Shown here: positions 11,346 through 21,521 of the stretch, in pieces
How the letters are laid out: each line of letters opens with the position of its first letter
How positions within the stretch are numbered: the stretch's first letter is position 1
DNA from: Semisulcospira habei
Lineage: Eukaryota > Mollusca > Gastropoda > Semisulcospiridae
Assembly (NCBI GenBank): GCA_036245525.1
Contig: BTPG01000005.1
Span: forward strand, 119,930,417-119,994,416
DNA: 64,000 nucleotides
Direction: 5' to 3'
Position numbers and translations under genes: made by a program
The notes under the pieces: generated by a model
Databases searched by the model: none
What the model was told of the DNA's origin: nothing
Seen by the model: the letters and a program-made list of their open reading frames with translations, nothing else

Positions 11346-11492
11346 GGTTTTTGTTTGTTTGATGGGATGATGCCGGGGGTGGATGGATTTCCTGAGTCAC
11401 TTTTGCGGGAACATCTGCTGTCTCACCTCTTCTTCACCAGCCTGATATCCTGATCCACTATTAAAAAAATACCAGACAAAGGCTGCCGGCTG

Positions 11493-11900
11493 CAGCGAAC
11501 ACAGATCCTCCTGAGCTTGTGCTGATGCAGGGGCTCATGAAGATGTATCCGATCTTTGCTGTCCGTGATCACATGCTGATGAGGATTTCTGCTGCTTCAT
11601 GTATCCACAATCCGGATTTCCTGTTTCATTTTTTAGCATGAACTTGCTTCTGTTTGAGGCACAGATCACTATGAATAGTGGAGTTAAAAGTCCATTTGCA
11701 AGAGGCACAGACCCTCATTAGCCCCTGCTGAAGCAGGGCTAATGAGGATCTGTTCCTCTTCTATCATTATTTGTACTGCAGATGTCCTAGCTTTTCCGCC
11801 TTTGAACGTCACCAGACAAAGGCTTCCAATTGCAGGAGGCGCAGATCTTCATGAGTTCCTGCAACTGCAATGGCTCATAAGGTCATGCGTTATTTGCTGG
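11493..11900. repeat. Three family A hairpins of differing decay
   Basis: A degenerate copy at 11493-11560, a clear copy at 11697-11762 (GCAAGAGGCACAGACCC with GGATCTGTTCCTCTT) and a degenerate copy at 11828-11900 (GCAGGAGGCGCAGATC). Confidence 0.7.
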
Positions 11901-12173
11901 CATTATTTAACTCTGTTTTCTCTTCGACATTCAGATTATTGGGGCCACAGTCTGCGACTTTCGTTTGTTCCACTATACTCAACCCCTACATACACCTCTC
12001 TGTCAATCTCATCACAAGCCTTCAGGGCAAATCTTTTCTATTTCTTTCTATTTTGCTTTTCCTCATCTCCTTCGCTAACAACCAGCACAATGTATATCTT
12101 TAAAACAATTACCAAATTCAACGCCAAATAACCTCGTTAATCCGCGCAATCGGATATAAATGATATAAATTGA

Positions 12174-12248
12174 GTCAGCATGAGACCGAAGAGCCTCATG
12201 AGCTCACACGTTTGCAGTGGCTATTGAGGTTCTTTGCCTCTGGCAGTT
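12174..12248. repeat. Family A variant hairpin (AAGAACC arm)
   Basis: Right arm GAGGTTCTTTGCCTCTGGCA. It shares the AAAGAACCTC replacement seen at 5481-5550, and its left arm is degenerate. Confidence 0.6.
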
Positions 12249-12469
12249 GGATGGCCTGTATACTCACTTTTCGGGCAGTGAAAAAACCTTGAAATCAAAT
12301 GAGTTGGAATCCATCTTCCATAAAACCTGACAGCCGCGGCTGGCAAATGATATTTTTCCTACCACACCTATTTCAGTTACAGGCGCCGGTAGATTGCAGC
12401 CTAGTTCTTGAAATCGTATAAATGCAGTGGTATTTTATAATGGCTTTATAACCTTGACACAATAAAACA

Positions 12470-12600
12470 AGATATAGATCGTCCATGAGAGTCCAAGGGT
12501 GCTCCCAGAATAGCTTGGCGCCTGTAGGCGCCAAGATATTCTAGCACCACACTTGAACTGTCATGGTCGATCTGTCTCCTGATCTGTAGTTTTCAGAGGA
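12470..12600. mobile_element. B2 hairpin element, ends lost
   Basis: The hairpin at 12482-12569 is built on AATAGCTTGGCGCC and GGCGCCAAGATATT. Flanks ATATAGATCG and TCGATCTGTCTCCTG are B2-like. Confidence 0.75.
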
Positions 12601-13070
12601 TGCTTCCCGCATATTTTGTTATTTTGATCTCATGGCTCAGTCTCATAACAAGATAAAGAGACTTTAAAATGGCAACTCCAAGACATAATCCGACCGCAAA
12701 AGCAAAAATAATAAAATCACTAACAGCAAAATCCTAAATGCACCGGATGTTACGCACGAGGCGCAGGCGGCAGAGAGATACAAGTTACAACCAATCAATT
12801 AACAGCACGTGATCTCTTTGTCTGGAGGCCTGCCGCGTGACATAGCCCTTCTGTGGCAAGGACTAGACCGCCTGTGGCACTAAATTCCTGTATGGGGCTG
12901 GTTTGCATGTGGATTTAGGTATGAGATGATATTTAGTAGTCATGTCATTGTGAGGCGAGTTTGGTCTGTTTACCTGAGAGTGAGTGTTTGTCTCTCTTCT
13001 GTTCTGTCCGTCTAGACAGCTTGCACAGGTACAATCCAGACCAAAAAGGTGACTGCCAAGCGTGTAATAT
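12601..13070. other. Unassigned sequence
   Basis: No gene or known family seen. Confidence 0.4.
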
Positions 13071-13462
13071 GCAAAGAAGTACCCAACGGAGAAAGAAACA
13101 CGCTTAGAAAAGGCGGGTACAACACAATTTATTAATATTTCGGGTAAATACCCTTTGTCAAAATAGACAAACAAACAAACAGAGAGATTAGCCGCTACTT
13201 ATCTTCATTGGCAGAAGGAATGTGGCAACCATTAGACAAACAAACAAACAGAGAGATTAGCCGCTACTTATCTTCATTGGCAGAAGGAATGTGGCAACCA
13301 TTGGTTGCCACATTCCTTCTGCCAATGAAGATAAGTAGCGGCTACTCTCTCTGTTTGTTTGTTTGTCTATTTTGACAAAGGGTATTTACCCGAAATATTA
13401 ATAAATTGTGTTGTACCCGTCTTTTCTAAGCGTGTTTCTTTTTCCGTTGGGTACTTCTTTGC
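13071..13462. repeat. Family J long palindrome with one-sided tandem duplication
   Basis: The left arm starts GCAAAGAAGTACCCAACGG and the right arm ends CCGTTGGGTACTTCTTTGC. Arms are about 161 bp and nearly identical. The left arm contains a 69 bp unit twice (13164-13232 and 13233-13301), and the right arm has it once. The centre is GGCAACCATTGGTTGCC. Confidence 0.9.
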
Positions 13463-13477
13463 ACATGTACGCTGACG

Positions 13478-13590
13478 AGCACATGATGGTTGGTTTTGGG
13501 TTGCACATTGCTTAACGTCCAGACAGCAAAAACACTTTTTTCAGGACGTGCCTGCTCTGCTTGTGAAAAAAAAATATATTGAGTGCACGT
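13478..13590. repeat. Dispersed repeat R2, copy 1
   Basis: GGTTGGTT, TGCTTAACGTC, GACAGCAA and GTGCCTGC-CTGC recur in the same order near 45900-46000. Confidence 0.55.
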
Positions 13591-13695
13591 CGCCAGCGAG
13601 CAAAAGAAATGTGACATCATTCGAGTCATCGGAAATACTTCAGTGACACTTCAGTGTTTCCAATGACTCGAATGATTTCGCATTTCTTTTGGTTG
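13591..13695. repeat. Family C hairpin
   Basis: GCGAGCAAAAGAAATGTGAC and CGCATTTCTTTTGG are the tips. The inner GAGTCATCGGAAA pairs with TTTCCAATGACTC, and the loop is enlarged. Confidence 0.8.
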
Positions 13696-13739
13696 TTAGT
13701 TTGTGTTCAGATCTACTTGTAAAATAATGTTTATTTAAT

Positions 13740-13797
13740 GTGTGTTGTTCTGAGATTTTGGACCTTACCGCTCTATGGTCCGAATCACATACCAACA
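13740..13797. repeat. Degenerate family E
   Basis: GTGTTGTTCTGAGATTTTGG then CCGAATCACATACCAACA. Confidence 0.5.
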
Positions 13798-14339
13798 AAC
13801 AGGTCCGCTTATGCTATGCCTACCGTCCATTGTTCCGTGATGTAATCCGTCTTCTGCATCACATTTTACGCAGAACCGAACAACTTTGCTAACCTCTTTC
13901 GTGAGTAACTTCACAGCACGAAAACGTTTTGCCATATTTACTTCCCTTGAATTGTGTCGCACATTAGTTCCATTGGATAAAATGTAGAACATTACTTCCC
14001 TTTAATAAAATCCCAGGTGGTGCATCTGTACATCCTCTAACAAAACAGATTTGCATGCTCTTGAGACATGCATTTCCACGCTTTCGTGGAGAGCACAAAT
14101 CCTTCAGAGTTAGTCTCAAATTTATTTGAGCGTGAGGGGGAAGAGGGCGGACGGGAAGAGTGGGAGGGAGGGGGCAAAGCGAGTGGAGAGGGAGAAAGTG
14201 TGTGTGTGGGGAGGGAGAGAGAGAGAGAGAGAGGGGGGGGTTTTAACAATGCTATGGAAAGAATCGTCATAACTTCACTGCTACCTCCATTTCACCACCA
14301 TGAGCCAGAGTACTTCTTATTTTCGCTCATCACCATCAG
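13798..14339. other. Unassigned with GA-rich tract
   Basis: GGGAGAG-rich from 14128 to 14240. No gene. Confidence 0.5.
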
Positions 14340-14413
14340 TCTGCAAGAAAGAATAGGTCTTCATAGGCACCCGCAACCTACGGGTGCCCATGATGGTCTA
14401 CGCTTTTTGCTGG
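14340..14413. repeat. Family A hairpin, diverged
   Basis: CTGCAAGAAAGAATAGGTC and GGTCTACGCTTTTTGC are the arms. The inner GGCACCCGCA and TACGGGTGCC show both arms changed together. Confidence 0.7.
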
Positions 14414-14718
14414 GCCATTTACGCCAATGTTTCCCAAGCTGGTGTGTCAATAGCCGTTTATCCTGCGGAGTAAGGGATCGGATTGGCTTAGGTGGTGGAG
14501 AGACGGGATTTCGTCGAAAAGGTCACCTATTCGAAGCCGGGTTGAATTAAAATTTGTCCAGGCCCCTTTAGGTGCTCCGTCTTTGAAATCAACAGCGAAG
14601 CTTAGTTGTGGGGGCGAAAAAAACGTTTTAATGTTTAACTTTGTACACAGAGTAGAGTACACTTCAACGTCATTCTGAGCAGACGCTGAATCCTCCTATC
14701 TCTTATGCAGTACTGATC
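14414..14718. other. Unassigned sequence
   Basis: No feature recognised. Confidence 0.4.
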
Positions 14719-14790
14719 CCACACTGGTTGTCTCCCTCGATTTGCTATCGCTGATAAGCGGTAGCGAATCGAGGGGGACAAGCAGTATGA
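14719..14790. repeat. Family F hairpin
   Basis: CACACTGGTTGTCTCCCTCG and CGAGGGGGACAAGCAGT pair around GCTATCGCTGATAAGCGGTAGC. Confidence 0.8.
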
Positions 14791-15004
14791 CCCGTGCCTC
14801 GAACAGAGCCCACTCTAAAAACTTTCTTTTCATTTCGTGCCCCAGAGTCCGACATTAAACTTTTTCACTGACATTGATTTTCTTCTTTCAAAAAAATCGT
14901 CTCCGCACTTGGCCTTGTTTCGATCTTCGCAGCTCCTGCAATTCAATCCATTGGAACTGTTCAACTTTTGCAGCTGATTTGGAAGTCTTTCGCAGCTGTT
15001 GAAT

Positions 15005-15048
15005 GTGTGTGCAGCCGGAAGGTAAAAAATCACGGACCAGCACACAAA
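15005..15048. repeat. Family E right half
   Basis: GCCGGAAGGTAAAAAATCAC then GGACCAGCACACA. Confidence 0.5.
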
Positions 15049-15188
15049 CATTTCTTTCACTTCAGTCCGATATTTCGATGCCCTAGCGTTTCTCGTGTCA
15101 GGCTAGTGTAATCCGGCGAGGATAGCGTCGACGAACTATTTCCAGCAGAAGGTTAGTCGACGTGGCCTGTGTATCCGTACTTAAAACT

Positions 15189-15404
15189 TTAACCCATTTT
15201 GCCCTGACGCATTACAGCAGGAGATGGATCGACCATGATAATTCAAGGGTAGTACCAGATTAGCTTGGCGCTTAACGGCGCCAAGCTAATCTGGCGCTAC
15301 CTTTGAATTATCATGGCCGATCCATCTAAAGCAAGTGGTGCATAGTCTATAGGTGAAGCCTCCAAAATGCCTCCGAAATGCGACCTTGGTGTTAAAAGAG
15401 TTAA
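15189..15404. mobile_element. B1 TTAA hairpin element, complete
   Basis: TTAA at both ends (15189 and 15401). The short arm comes first (CCCATTTTGCCC), then the hairpin with GGCGC-TTAAC-GGCGCC, then a long arm with an expanded CCTCCAAAATGCCTCCG and GACCTTGGTG. Confidence 0.9.
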
Positions 15405-15406
15405 AC

Positions 15407-15466
15407 CCCTTGTGCGTGCAATCTCCGGTACTGTATGAAGTACCAGTGGATGCATGCACAAGGGGA
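15407..15466. repeat. Isolated hairpin
   Basis: CCCCTTGTGCGTGCA and TGCATGCACAAGGGG pair, as do inner GGTACT and AGTACC. Not seen elsewhere. Confidence 0.7.
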
Positions 15467-15592
15467 TTAGCACAGACCGTTTCTTCTCAAATTATACATT
15501 ATTCAGTAATTGAACCAGCTTTTTCCAGTTCACACTGGCGCACTAGACCATCGCTGTCAGCTTATGCATGTCAAAACATTGGACATACACTG

Positions 15593-15646
15593 TTAACTCA
15601 TTCGAGACGTGCCGCCTCCGGATACGGCACGTCTCGAATGAGTTAA
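15593..15646. mobile_element. Family G minimal TTAA palindrome (54 bp)
   Basis: TTAACTCATTCGAGACGTGC pairs with its complement at the right end. The whole unit from TTAA to TTAA is a perfect palindrome apart from the CCTCCGGAT centre. Confidence 0.9.
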
Positions 15647-15647
15647 T

Positions 15648-15790
15648 GCAGGGAAGAAAGACGGGCTTGTTGTGTAGGATGTCCGTTGAAAGGTCATAGT
15701 AAATAAAAGTGGCACAGTGGCAGTGTGCCTGAAGTGATCAGTGTTCAGGTTGTACTCCATAGGCAATAGCTGTCCTTGTCCCCCATAGCC
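15648..15790. repeat. Dispersed repeat R1, copy 1
   Basis: GAAAGACGGGCTTGTT, TTGAAAGGTCAT and GATCAGTGTTCAGGT recur in order at 24268-24412. Confidence 0.8.
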
Positions 15791-16043
15791 TGCCCCTTTA
15801 TCCCCACAACCAACCACCCAGCTTCCACCCCCGCCCCTGCCCCCACGCCATCCACCCTCCCCTCCCCCACCACCCCCGGCGTCCTTCCCCTTCCCCGTAA
15901 CCATTTTTTTCCAACCCAAAGTTGTTTTTCCTCGGCCGTTTACTCCCTCTAATACTGGAGTTCCAGTAGTGAGCCGCATTGCAATCAATCACTCGATCGA
16001 CCTTATTTCCCGGTCTCATCAGCAAAACTGCAAAGCGAATCCG
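15791..16043. other. Unassigned, C-rich start
   Basis: CCCCTG/CCACC-rich to 15900. Nothing else seen. Confidence 0.4.
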
Positions 16044-16111
16044 TCAGCAAGAGGCATAGATCCTCATGAGCCCTGCGACCGCGGGGGCTCATGAGGATCT
16101 ATGCCACTTGC
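16044..16111. repeat. Family A hairpin, near consensus
   Basis: CAGCAAGAGGCATAGATCC with GGATCTATGCCACTTG. The inner CATGAGCCCTGCGA is one base short relative to the right arm. Confidence 0.9.
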
Positions 16112-16307
16112 CTAAATTATCGAACAGAAGTGGCCCCTACGAGGAGATGTTATTGGAAGTTCGTGCTGTCGATGGCTATCAGAGATGCTGTCTTTGATGT
16201 CTGCGAATTCTTTTACACCAGGATCCCTTGCAGTGTTGGTACTCCCTGGGCGCCACCACCCTCACCCCTCTGTCCTTCTAACTCTAGAGACACAGGCACG
16301 CACGCGT

Positions 16308-16309
<2 letters not shown>

Positions 16310-16354
<45 letters not shown>
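16310..16354. repeat. (CA)n microsatellite
   Basis: About 22 CA units. Confidence 0.95.
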
Positions 16355-16359
<5 letters not shown>

Positions 16360-16554
16360 ATACACGTACACTCACACTGTCACACAGGCGCGCGCGCGCA
16401 CAGTGACATGCACATTCCGACCCAACTCCGACCAAGGTCTTTTCAAATTAAAGTTTTCAGTTGTATTTTTACCCAACTCCCCTTCCGCACCCACCCACCC
16501 TTCCGCCAGGACGCGCACACACCACCACTACCCACCACCCCCACACCCTCCACC

Positions 16555-16555
<1 letters not shown>

Positions 16556-16638
<83 letters not shown>
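16556..16638. repeat. (CT)n microsatellite
   Basis: About 40 CT units. Confidence 0.97.
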
Positions 16639-16876
<238 letters not shown>

Positions 16877-17044
16877 CTCTGAACTCCCCCCTTTTTCAAT
16901 CGTTCTTGCCCCTTGCCGGCTCTTCAGTCAGCCGCTGTGACGCCAGGAGAGGGCTGTTCCATCGATCGGTGTCACTCATTGCGCAGTCACACGTTAAATC
17001 CGCGGAATAACATCTGCAATTTGAAGAACAGCTAAAGCAGACCT

Positions 17045-17117
17045 TGCCAGGCGAGTGGCGTAGATTCTCTGAGCCCTTGCGACTGCAAGGGCTAATGAGA
17101 ATCTATGCCACTTGCAG
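17045..17117. repeat. Family A hairpin
   Basis: GGCGAGTGGCGTAGATTCTC and GAGAATCTATGCCACTTGC. The centre CCCTTGCGACTGCAAGGG carries matched changes in both arms. Confidence 0.85.
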
Positions 17118-17336
17118 ATGTAATAAGCCAGCAGCGTCGCTCTTTACGTCAGCGACTGAGGCGTTTCTTGTCGTCTGTGTGGCCCAAAAACGTCAGCTGG
17201 CTCTGCGTCAATACTTCATCCGGTCTGCAAGGGAGTAAACTCCTAACCATCCGTTTGTGGTCGCTGGAATATACTACTCACTTGGCCAACGTTATACGCA
17301 TGCTGTCAGAAAAAATGGGACGGGCAAATCAACACA

Positions 17337-17546
17337 CTTTACCGCCAAACCGCATTTCCCAAATTTTAAATGGGTCACATAGCAACTATGTGACGCCAGT
17401 TTTAGGAGATCGATCAACCATGATAATTCAAGAGAAGCGCCAGATTAGTTTGGCGCCGCCTCAGGCGCCAAACTAATCTCGCACTTCCCTTGAATAATCA
17501 TGGTCGATCCATCTCCTGATGTAGAGCATCAGGACTAAATGGGTTA
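17337..17546. mobile_element. B1 hairpin element, right TTAA only
   Basis: The long arm (CGCATTTCCCAAATTTTAA) and hairpin at 17414-17510 are clear. In the hairpin core both arms read AGTTTGGCGCC/GGCGCCAAACT rather than AGCTTGG. It ends GGGTTAA at 17546. The left TTAA is eroded. Confidence 0.85.
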
Positions 17547-17676
17547 AGCGAGTTCAAAATATGACTTAAGACGGACATGACAAAAACAACCTGCGTCATT
17601 CAAATAGCAGGTATGTTAGGCTTCTTTTGGGGAACTAAGAGCGGAATTGGAGGTAGGTGATGTCACAAGCGGTCCA

Positions 17677-17890
17677 TTAACCCTTTTAGCTCCGGATCCC
17701 TACAGCAGGAGATGGCTCGACCATGATAATTCAAGGATAGTGCCAGATTAGCTTGGCGCCTTCAGGCGCCAAGCTGATCTGGCACTACCCTTGAATTATC
17801 ATGGTCAAGCCATCTTCTGCAACTGGTACATAGTCGTTAAACAACACCTCCAAAATTTGAGAAATGGGACCTTGGGGCTAAAAGGGGTAA
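17677..17890. mobile_element. B1 TTAA hairpin element
   Basis: TTAACCCTTTTAGCTCC at the left. The hairpin core has GGCGCC-TTCA-GGCGCC. The long arm at right has GTCGTTAAACAACACCTCC and ends GGGGCTAAAAGGGGTAA, one base short of TTAA. Confidence 0.88.
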
Positions 17891-18048
17891 CAATTAAACA
17901 GTTAAATATAATAAGGTTCTTACTGGAATATTGACATTGTTGCCATAACGTGACCTTGATTTTTGACAGGCTGCAGAAGCTTAGATTCTTGTAAGCCAAG
18001 CTAAACCTCTTGAGGACTAAAAGAATACCAATGTTTGACTAGAAAGCA

Positions 18049-18088
18049 AAAGTCCTCAGGCACACCCCGATGTCAGCCCGAGGACCTC
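18049..18088. repeat. Degenerate family H
   Basis: AAAGTCCTCAGGCACACC and CCCGAGGACCTCTT form a reduced hairpin. Confidence 0.4.
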
Positions 18089-18123
18089 TTGCAAACGAAA
18101 GCCCATCGATTTTATTTTTTGGA

Positions 18124-18157
18124 TTTTTTTTTTTTTTTTTTTTTTTTTTGGGGGGGG
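18124..18157. repeat. Poly-T / poly-G tract
   Basis: 26 T then 8 G. Confidence 0.9.
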
Positions 18158-18460
18158 TGTCATTAAAATTGACAAGATTTCTTTGCCGTGTGCATTTATA
18201 CTAGTTAGACAGAAGGGAAGCTGACCAAAGCGCAGTTCGCATGGTGACGCGTGGTGTCAAATTTCACAATCTACGCAACCTGCATCAGAGACTGGAATGG
18301 AAATAGGCAAGAGTTTGACCCGGGGACTTCGAAAAACGGTCCATTTCGAACTGCCCGGTTACGTCCTTGCCAAGAAATGTTCAGAACAGGAGTTGAAGTC
18401 TGCACAAAGTATGCCCGAGATCTAATCCTTCGACTACCGGTCTGCGTAGATTGTTATGAG
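18158..18460. other. Unassigned sequence
   Basis: Nothing recognised. Confidence 0.4.
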
Positions 18461-18511
18461 TTCCTCCAGTCCGCAGACGCCGCCCTTTGAGAACCTACGC
18501 CTCTTCCTGGC
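18461..18511. repeat. Degenerate family A
   Basis: CTGCGTAGATTGTTATGAG then GAGAACCTACGCCTCTTCC. Confidence 0.5.
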
Positions 18512-18635
18512 AGATGCTGGTCCTATTTATTTCGTATTTATGTCCTTAGATCGAGGTATCCACGAGGGTAAAATCATCATCGGCTTTTTATGCAAAAGTC
18601 AGAACCATTAGTATAAAAGCTCGTATTTCACAAAA

Positions 18636-18700
18636 CAGCTTCAGGCCGACGTCGGCTGCAGTGGGCCAACTGCGGCCGACATCGGCCCGAAAACGTGTTG
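18636..18700. repeat. Family H hairpin
   Basis: CAGGCCGACGTCGGCTGCAG and CTGCGGCCGACATCGGCCCG pair around TGGGCCAA. Confidence 0.75.
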
Positions 18701-18815
18701 CTTACTGGCGCTGGAGTCCTGTAACATAACGAGGAGCGGTAAGACATGACACTCTTCCACACCTCCGCCTACCATCGAGACTGGAAGGGTGATACAAGTG
18801 CGTGGACATACGATA

Positions 18816-18880
18816 CAAACTGGTTGTCTCCCTCGGTTCGCTGCCGCAAGCGGCAGCGAATCGAGGCAGACAACCAGTTT
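18816..18880. repeat. Family F hairpin, near perfect
   Basis: AAACTGGTTGTCTCCCTCGG and its complement ending CAACCAGTTT meet at GCTGCCGC-AA-GCGGCAGC. The core differs from other F copies (GCTACCGC) identically in both arms. Confidence 0.9.
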
Positions 18881-19048
18881 GCATAAAAGACTGAAGTAAA
18901 CTTAGATCTATGTAACGGTACAGGTCAGCAGGTCACGTGCTTCAACCCGTTTGAACACCGCCGAGAAAATTGCACATACAGAGTGACCTCAAGTTGGTGC
19001 AAATTTTGCACTAACAAAAGAAAATGATGAAACGTTTTGGGATTGTGT

Positions 19049-19087
19049 GTTGTTGTTTTTTTTTGTTGTTGTTGTTGTTTTGTGGGG

Positions 19088-19132
<45 letters not shown>

Positions 19133-19160
19133 GGGTTTTGTTGTTGTTGTTGTTTGTTTG
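19049..19160. repeat. (GTT)n microsatellite
   Basis: About 30 impure GTT units, then T and G runs to 19185. Confidence 0.95.
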
Positions 19161-19473
19161 TTTTTTTTGGGGGGGAGGGGGGGAGCGTTCCTGTCCTTTT
19201 TTCTTCCTTTTGAAACAAAGGGCGGTGGCCTTTGATCTTGACCCGCTTACTTACAAAATGCATCAGACGGTTCGTGACCTTTGAATGCGGAGTTCAGCTC
19301 AGTTCAGCTCGGTCAAAGATGGATTCTCTACCTTCGGAGAGGCCCATACACGCTCCACCCCACCCATCAGAAACCTACCACTGCCGGTAGACGCAGATTG
19401 TGTTCTTGAAATCGTGAATTCAGCGTCAAAGGTCCCCAGCCGTCAAAGGAAAATGGTTAGAAAGTGACTGCAG

Positions 19474-19583
19474 CAAAAAGCATAGATCCGCATAAGTCAT
19501 CGAAAGAACATGCTTACACAATTGTTTCAGCAAGAGGCATATATCCTCTTGTTGAGACTCGTTAGGATCTATACCTCTTGTAG
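19474..19583. repeat. Two family A fragments
   Basis: The left arm GCAAAAAGCATAGATCC is alone at 19478. A complete but decayed hairpin spans 19527-19583 (GCAAGAGGCATATATCC, GGATCTATACCTCTTG). Confidence 0.65.
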
Positions 19584-19840
19584 TCGGGTGGCTTTCAGTC
19601 TGCACTTGCACAAAACTTACTTTGCAGCAACGTCCTGGAGTTTTTTGTCAAACTAATTTGATGTGCAATGCCAGCATGATTTTAAAATTGTCGCATGAAA
19701 CGTCGCTGTGAGAGATCCGGTGAAAAGTGTGCTAAAATGTTGTCATTAATTTTTTTTCCCCATTAGAAATGTTTCTTCGAGTGGAGACCACTGGGAGACA
19801 CAGTTGAAGCTGACCTGCATACTCATGTTCTAAGAGATAA

Positions 19841-20003
19841 ATTTCCACCGATGGATATTATTATGCCTTACAACCAATTTGCAAATGATCATTGTGATAC
19901 AACGACTGATGACGGATGATACATTTCCACCGACGGATATTATTATGCCTTACAACCAATTTGAAAATGATCATTGCGGTACAAAGACTGATGACGGATG
20001 ACG
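19841..20003. repeat. 82 bp tandem duplication
   Basis: ATTTCCACCGATGG at 19841 and ATTTCCACCGACGG at 19923 start two consecutive 82 bp units, about 93 percent alike by eye, ending GATGACGGATGA. Confidence 0.9.
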
Positions 20004-20046
20004 CCACGCAGTGAAGAATTCAAAATGACACCCCCCACCCTAAACC

Positions 20047-20164
<118 letters not shown>

Positions 20165-20306
20165 GAATGCCATTCATTTGAAAGATACATATCGGCTCCA
20201 GGCAGTTCATTTAGATTTATCTGTCTAGTTGTCACATCGAAGTTGTTCGGGCTGAATTCAGAGCTCACGGCCGGTCCGCAAGTAGTTGTTATAATCCGCG
20301 GCAATT

Positions 20307-20398
20307 TGCATAAGTGAGCTTAGTCCTGCACCAGCCACTAAGCTATAGCGGAGCACCTTGCGTAGAGGCTAGCGCAGGACTAAGCTCACTTTATGCAG
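20307..20398. repeat. Family K hairpin, copy 1
   Basis: TGCATAAGTGAGCTTAGTCC and GGACTAAGCTCACTTTATGC form about 22 bp arms. The loop contains CTATAGCGGAGCACC, which recurs inverted in copy 2 (49500-49606). Confidence 0.8.
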
Positions 20399-20536
20399 CT
20401 TAACCCACAGTATCCAAAAAGTCACTTAGCGTCATATGTAAAAAATTTATTCGGCCAGTAAATGTAAATGTTACTGTATGTAACTATCACCTTTTGGGAC
20501 ATGACAGATGCAGGCACCATAGACATATGGCCTTTT

Positions 20537-20739
20537 TTAAAACTCATTCTGCCCGCAAGGCACCACAGCAAGATGTGGCTTGACCATGATAGTTCAAGGG
20601 TGGTGGCAAAATAGCTTGGCGCCTATAGGCGCCAAGCTATTCTGCCACCACCCTTGAACTATCATGGTCGATCTGTCTCCTGAATTGTAATGCAGTCCTT
20701 AGAGCTTAACTCCAAAATGTGGGTATTTCAATGAGTTAA
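20537..20739. mobile_element. B2 TTAA hairpin element
   Basis: TTAA at 20537 (TTAAAACTCATTCTGCCC) and 20736. The hairpin at 20583-20670 is perfect except one base, with core GGCGCC-TATA-GGCGCC. The right flank has TGTAATGCAGTCC and CTCCAAAATGTGGG. Confidence 0.9.
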
Positions 20740-20799
20740 AGGTATAGTAAAAATGAAGGAGGGTGGGGGGATATATATATCTATACTTATTAGTGGAGC

Positions 20800-20865
20800 C
20801 CTGCTATACACAGGTGGCCACTATATAAAGGTGGCCGCTATAGTAGGTTTGACTGTATTTTGTCG
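20800..20865 (-). mobile_element. pogo/Tigger-like terminal sequence
   Basis: Read on the minus strand, ACAGTCAAACCTACTATAGC then GGCCACCTTTATATAGTGGCC resembles CAGT-type ends of Tc1/pogo elements. Only this end is seen. Confidence 0.35.
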
Positions 20866-20967
20866 CTAGTAACTTGCATTTAATGATGACAAACCACAGT
20901 TGTACTCTTTGCACCCTGAGGACAAAATTATGATTTTTTTGTAGATATCCTCTGAGGTCTATATCAC

Positions 20968-21118
20968 AGTTCAGGAGACAGATCGTCCATGATATTTCAA
21001 GGTTTGTGTCAGAATAGCTTGGCGCCTCCAGTCTAGAGGCGCCAAGCTATTTTGACACCAACCTTGAAATATCATGGTCGATCCACATCCTGTCGTAGTC
21101 TTTCAGGGCTTCGTGGGT
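20968..21118. mobile_element. B3 hairpin element
   Basis: The hairpin at 20986-21079 has arms starting CCATGATATTTCAAGG, with GTGTCAGAATAGCTTGGCGCC variants on both sides and a CTCCAGTCTAGAG centre. Confidence 0.85.
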
Positions 21119-21150
21119 ACTTTGGTCTACCAGAAAACGTGTTGAGTTTG

Positions 21151-21216
21151 TACGCTGGTCTGTGGTTTTAGACCTTTCGCCGAATGGCCGTAAGCTCCCA
21201 AATCACAAACCAGCAC
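21151..21216. repeat. Family E hairpin
   Basis: TACGCTGGTCTGTGGTTTT and AATCACAAACCAGC. The centre is CGCCGAATGGCCG. Confidence 0.7.
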
Positions 21217-21270
21217 TAGTTCTCGTTCTGTGCCTCTGACGCCGCTGTGTATTCTATTCTGACGAGTTAA

Positions 21271-21392
21271 GAAGAAACTACCAAGCAAGTAGGAAAAAGT
21301 ACTGTCAGGGTAGAGAATTGTGCATTAGCGACCAACGATCATAGATCTAGTTTGCTCAAAGTGCTTTTTCCTACTTACTTGGCAGTTTCTTC
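21271..21392. repeat. Family L hairpin, copy 1
   Basis: GAAGAAACTACCAAGCAAGT and ACTTACTTGGCAGTTTCTTC are the outer arms. The inner TACTGTCAGG, TTGTGCATTA and GATCATAGATCTAG form an asymmetric core. Confidence 0.75.
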
Positions 21393-21463
21393 TAAATTAC
21401 AAGCACTGGCAGTCAACCTTTTGGTCTCGTCTATGACCAGTTAAGGGATTGAGACATTTCTTA

Positions 21464-21505
21464 AATCATTCCCAAAATGTCGCATTTCTTTTGCTCGTCG
21501 GTATA
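21464..21505. repeat. Family C right half
   Basis: CATTCCCAAAATGTCGCATT then TCTTTTGCTCGTCGGTATAC. Its left arm is missing. Confidence 0.65.
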
Positions 21506-21521
21506 CATTTCCTATAGACAT

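Noticed and set aside
10935..11400. Trp-Leu-Val-Gly and Cys-Leu-Phe-Val repeat proteins
   Set aside because: Products of GGTT/TGTT simple repeats in every frame.
14068..14550. 160-codon plus frame
   Set aside because: Low-complexity Glu/Gly start from a GA-rich tract followed by a family A hairpin.
15115..15170. Hairpin around GTCGAC words
   Set aside because: GTCGACGAACTA and TTAGTCGAC pair over too few bases to be distinguished from chance.
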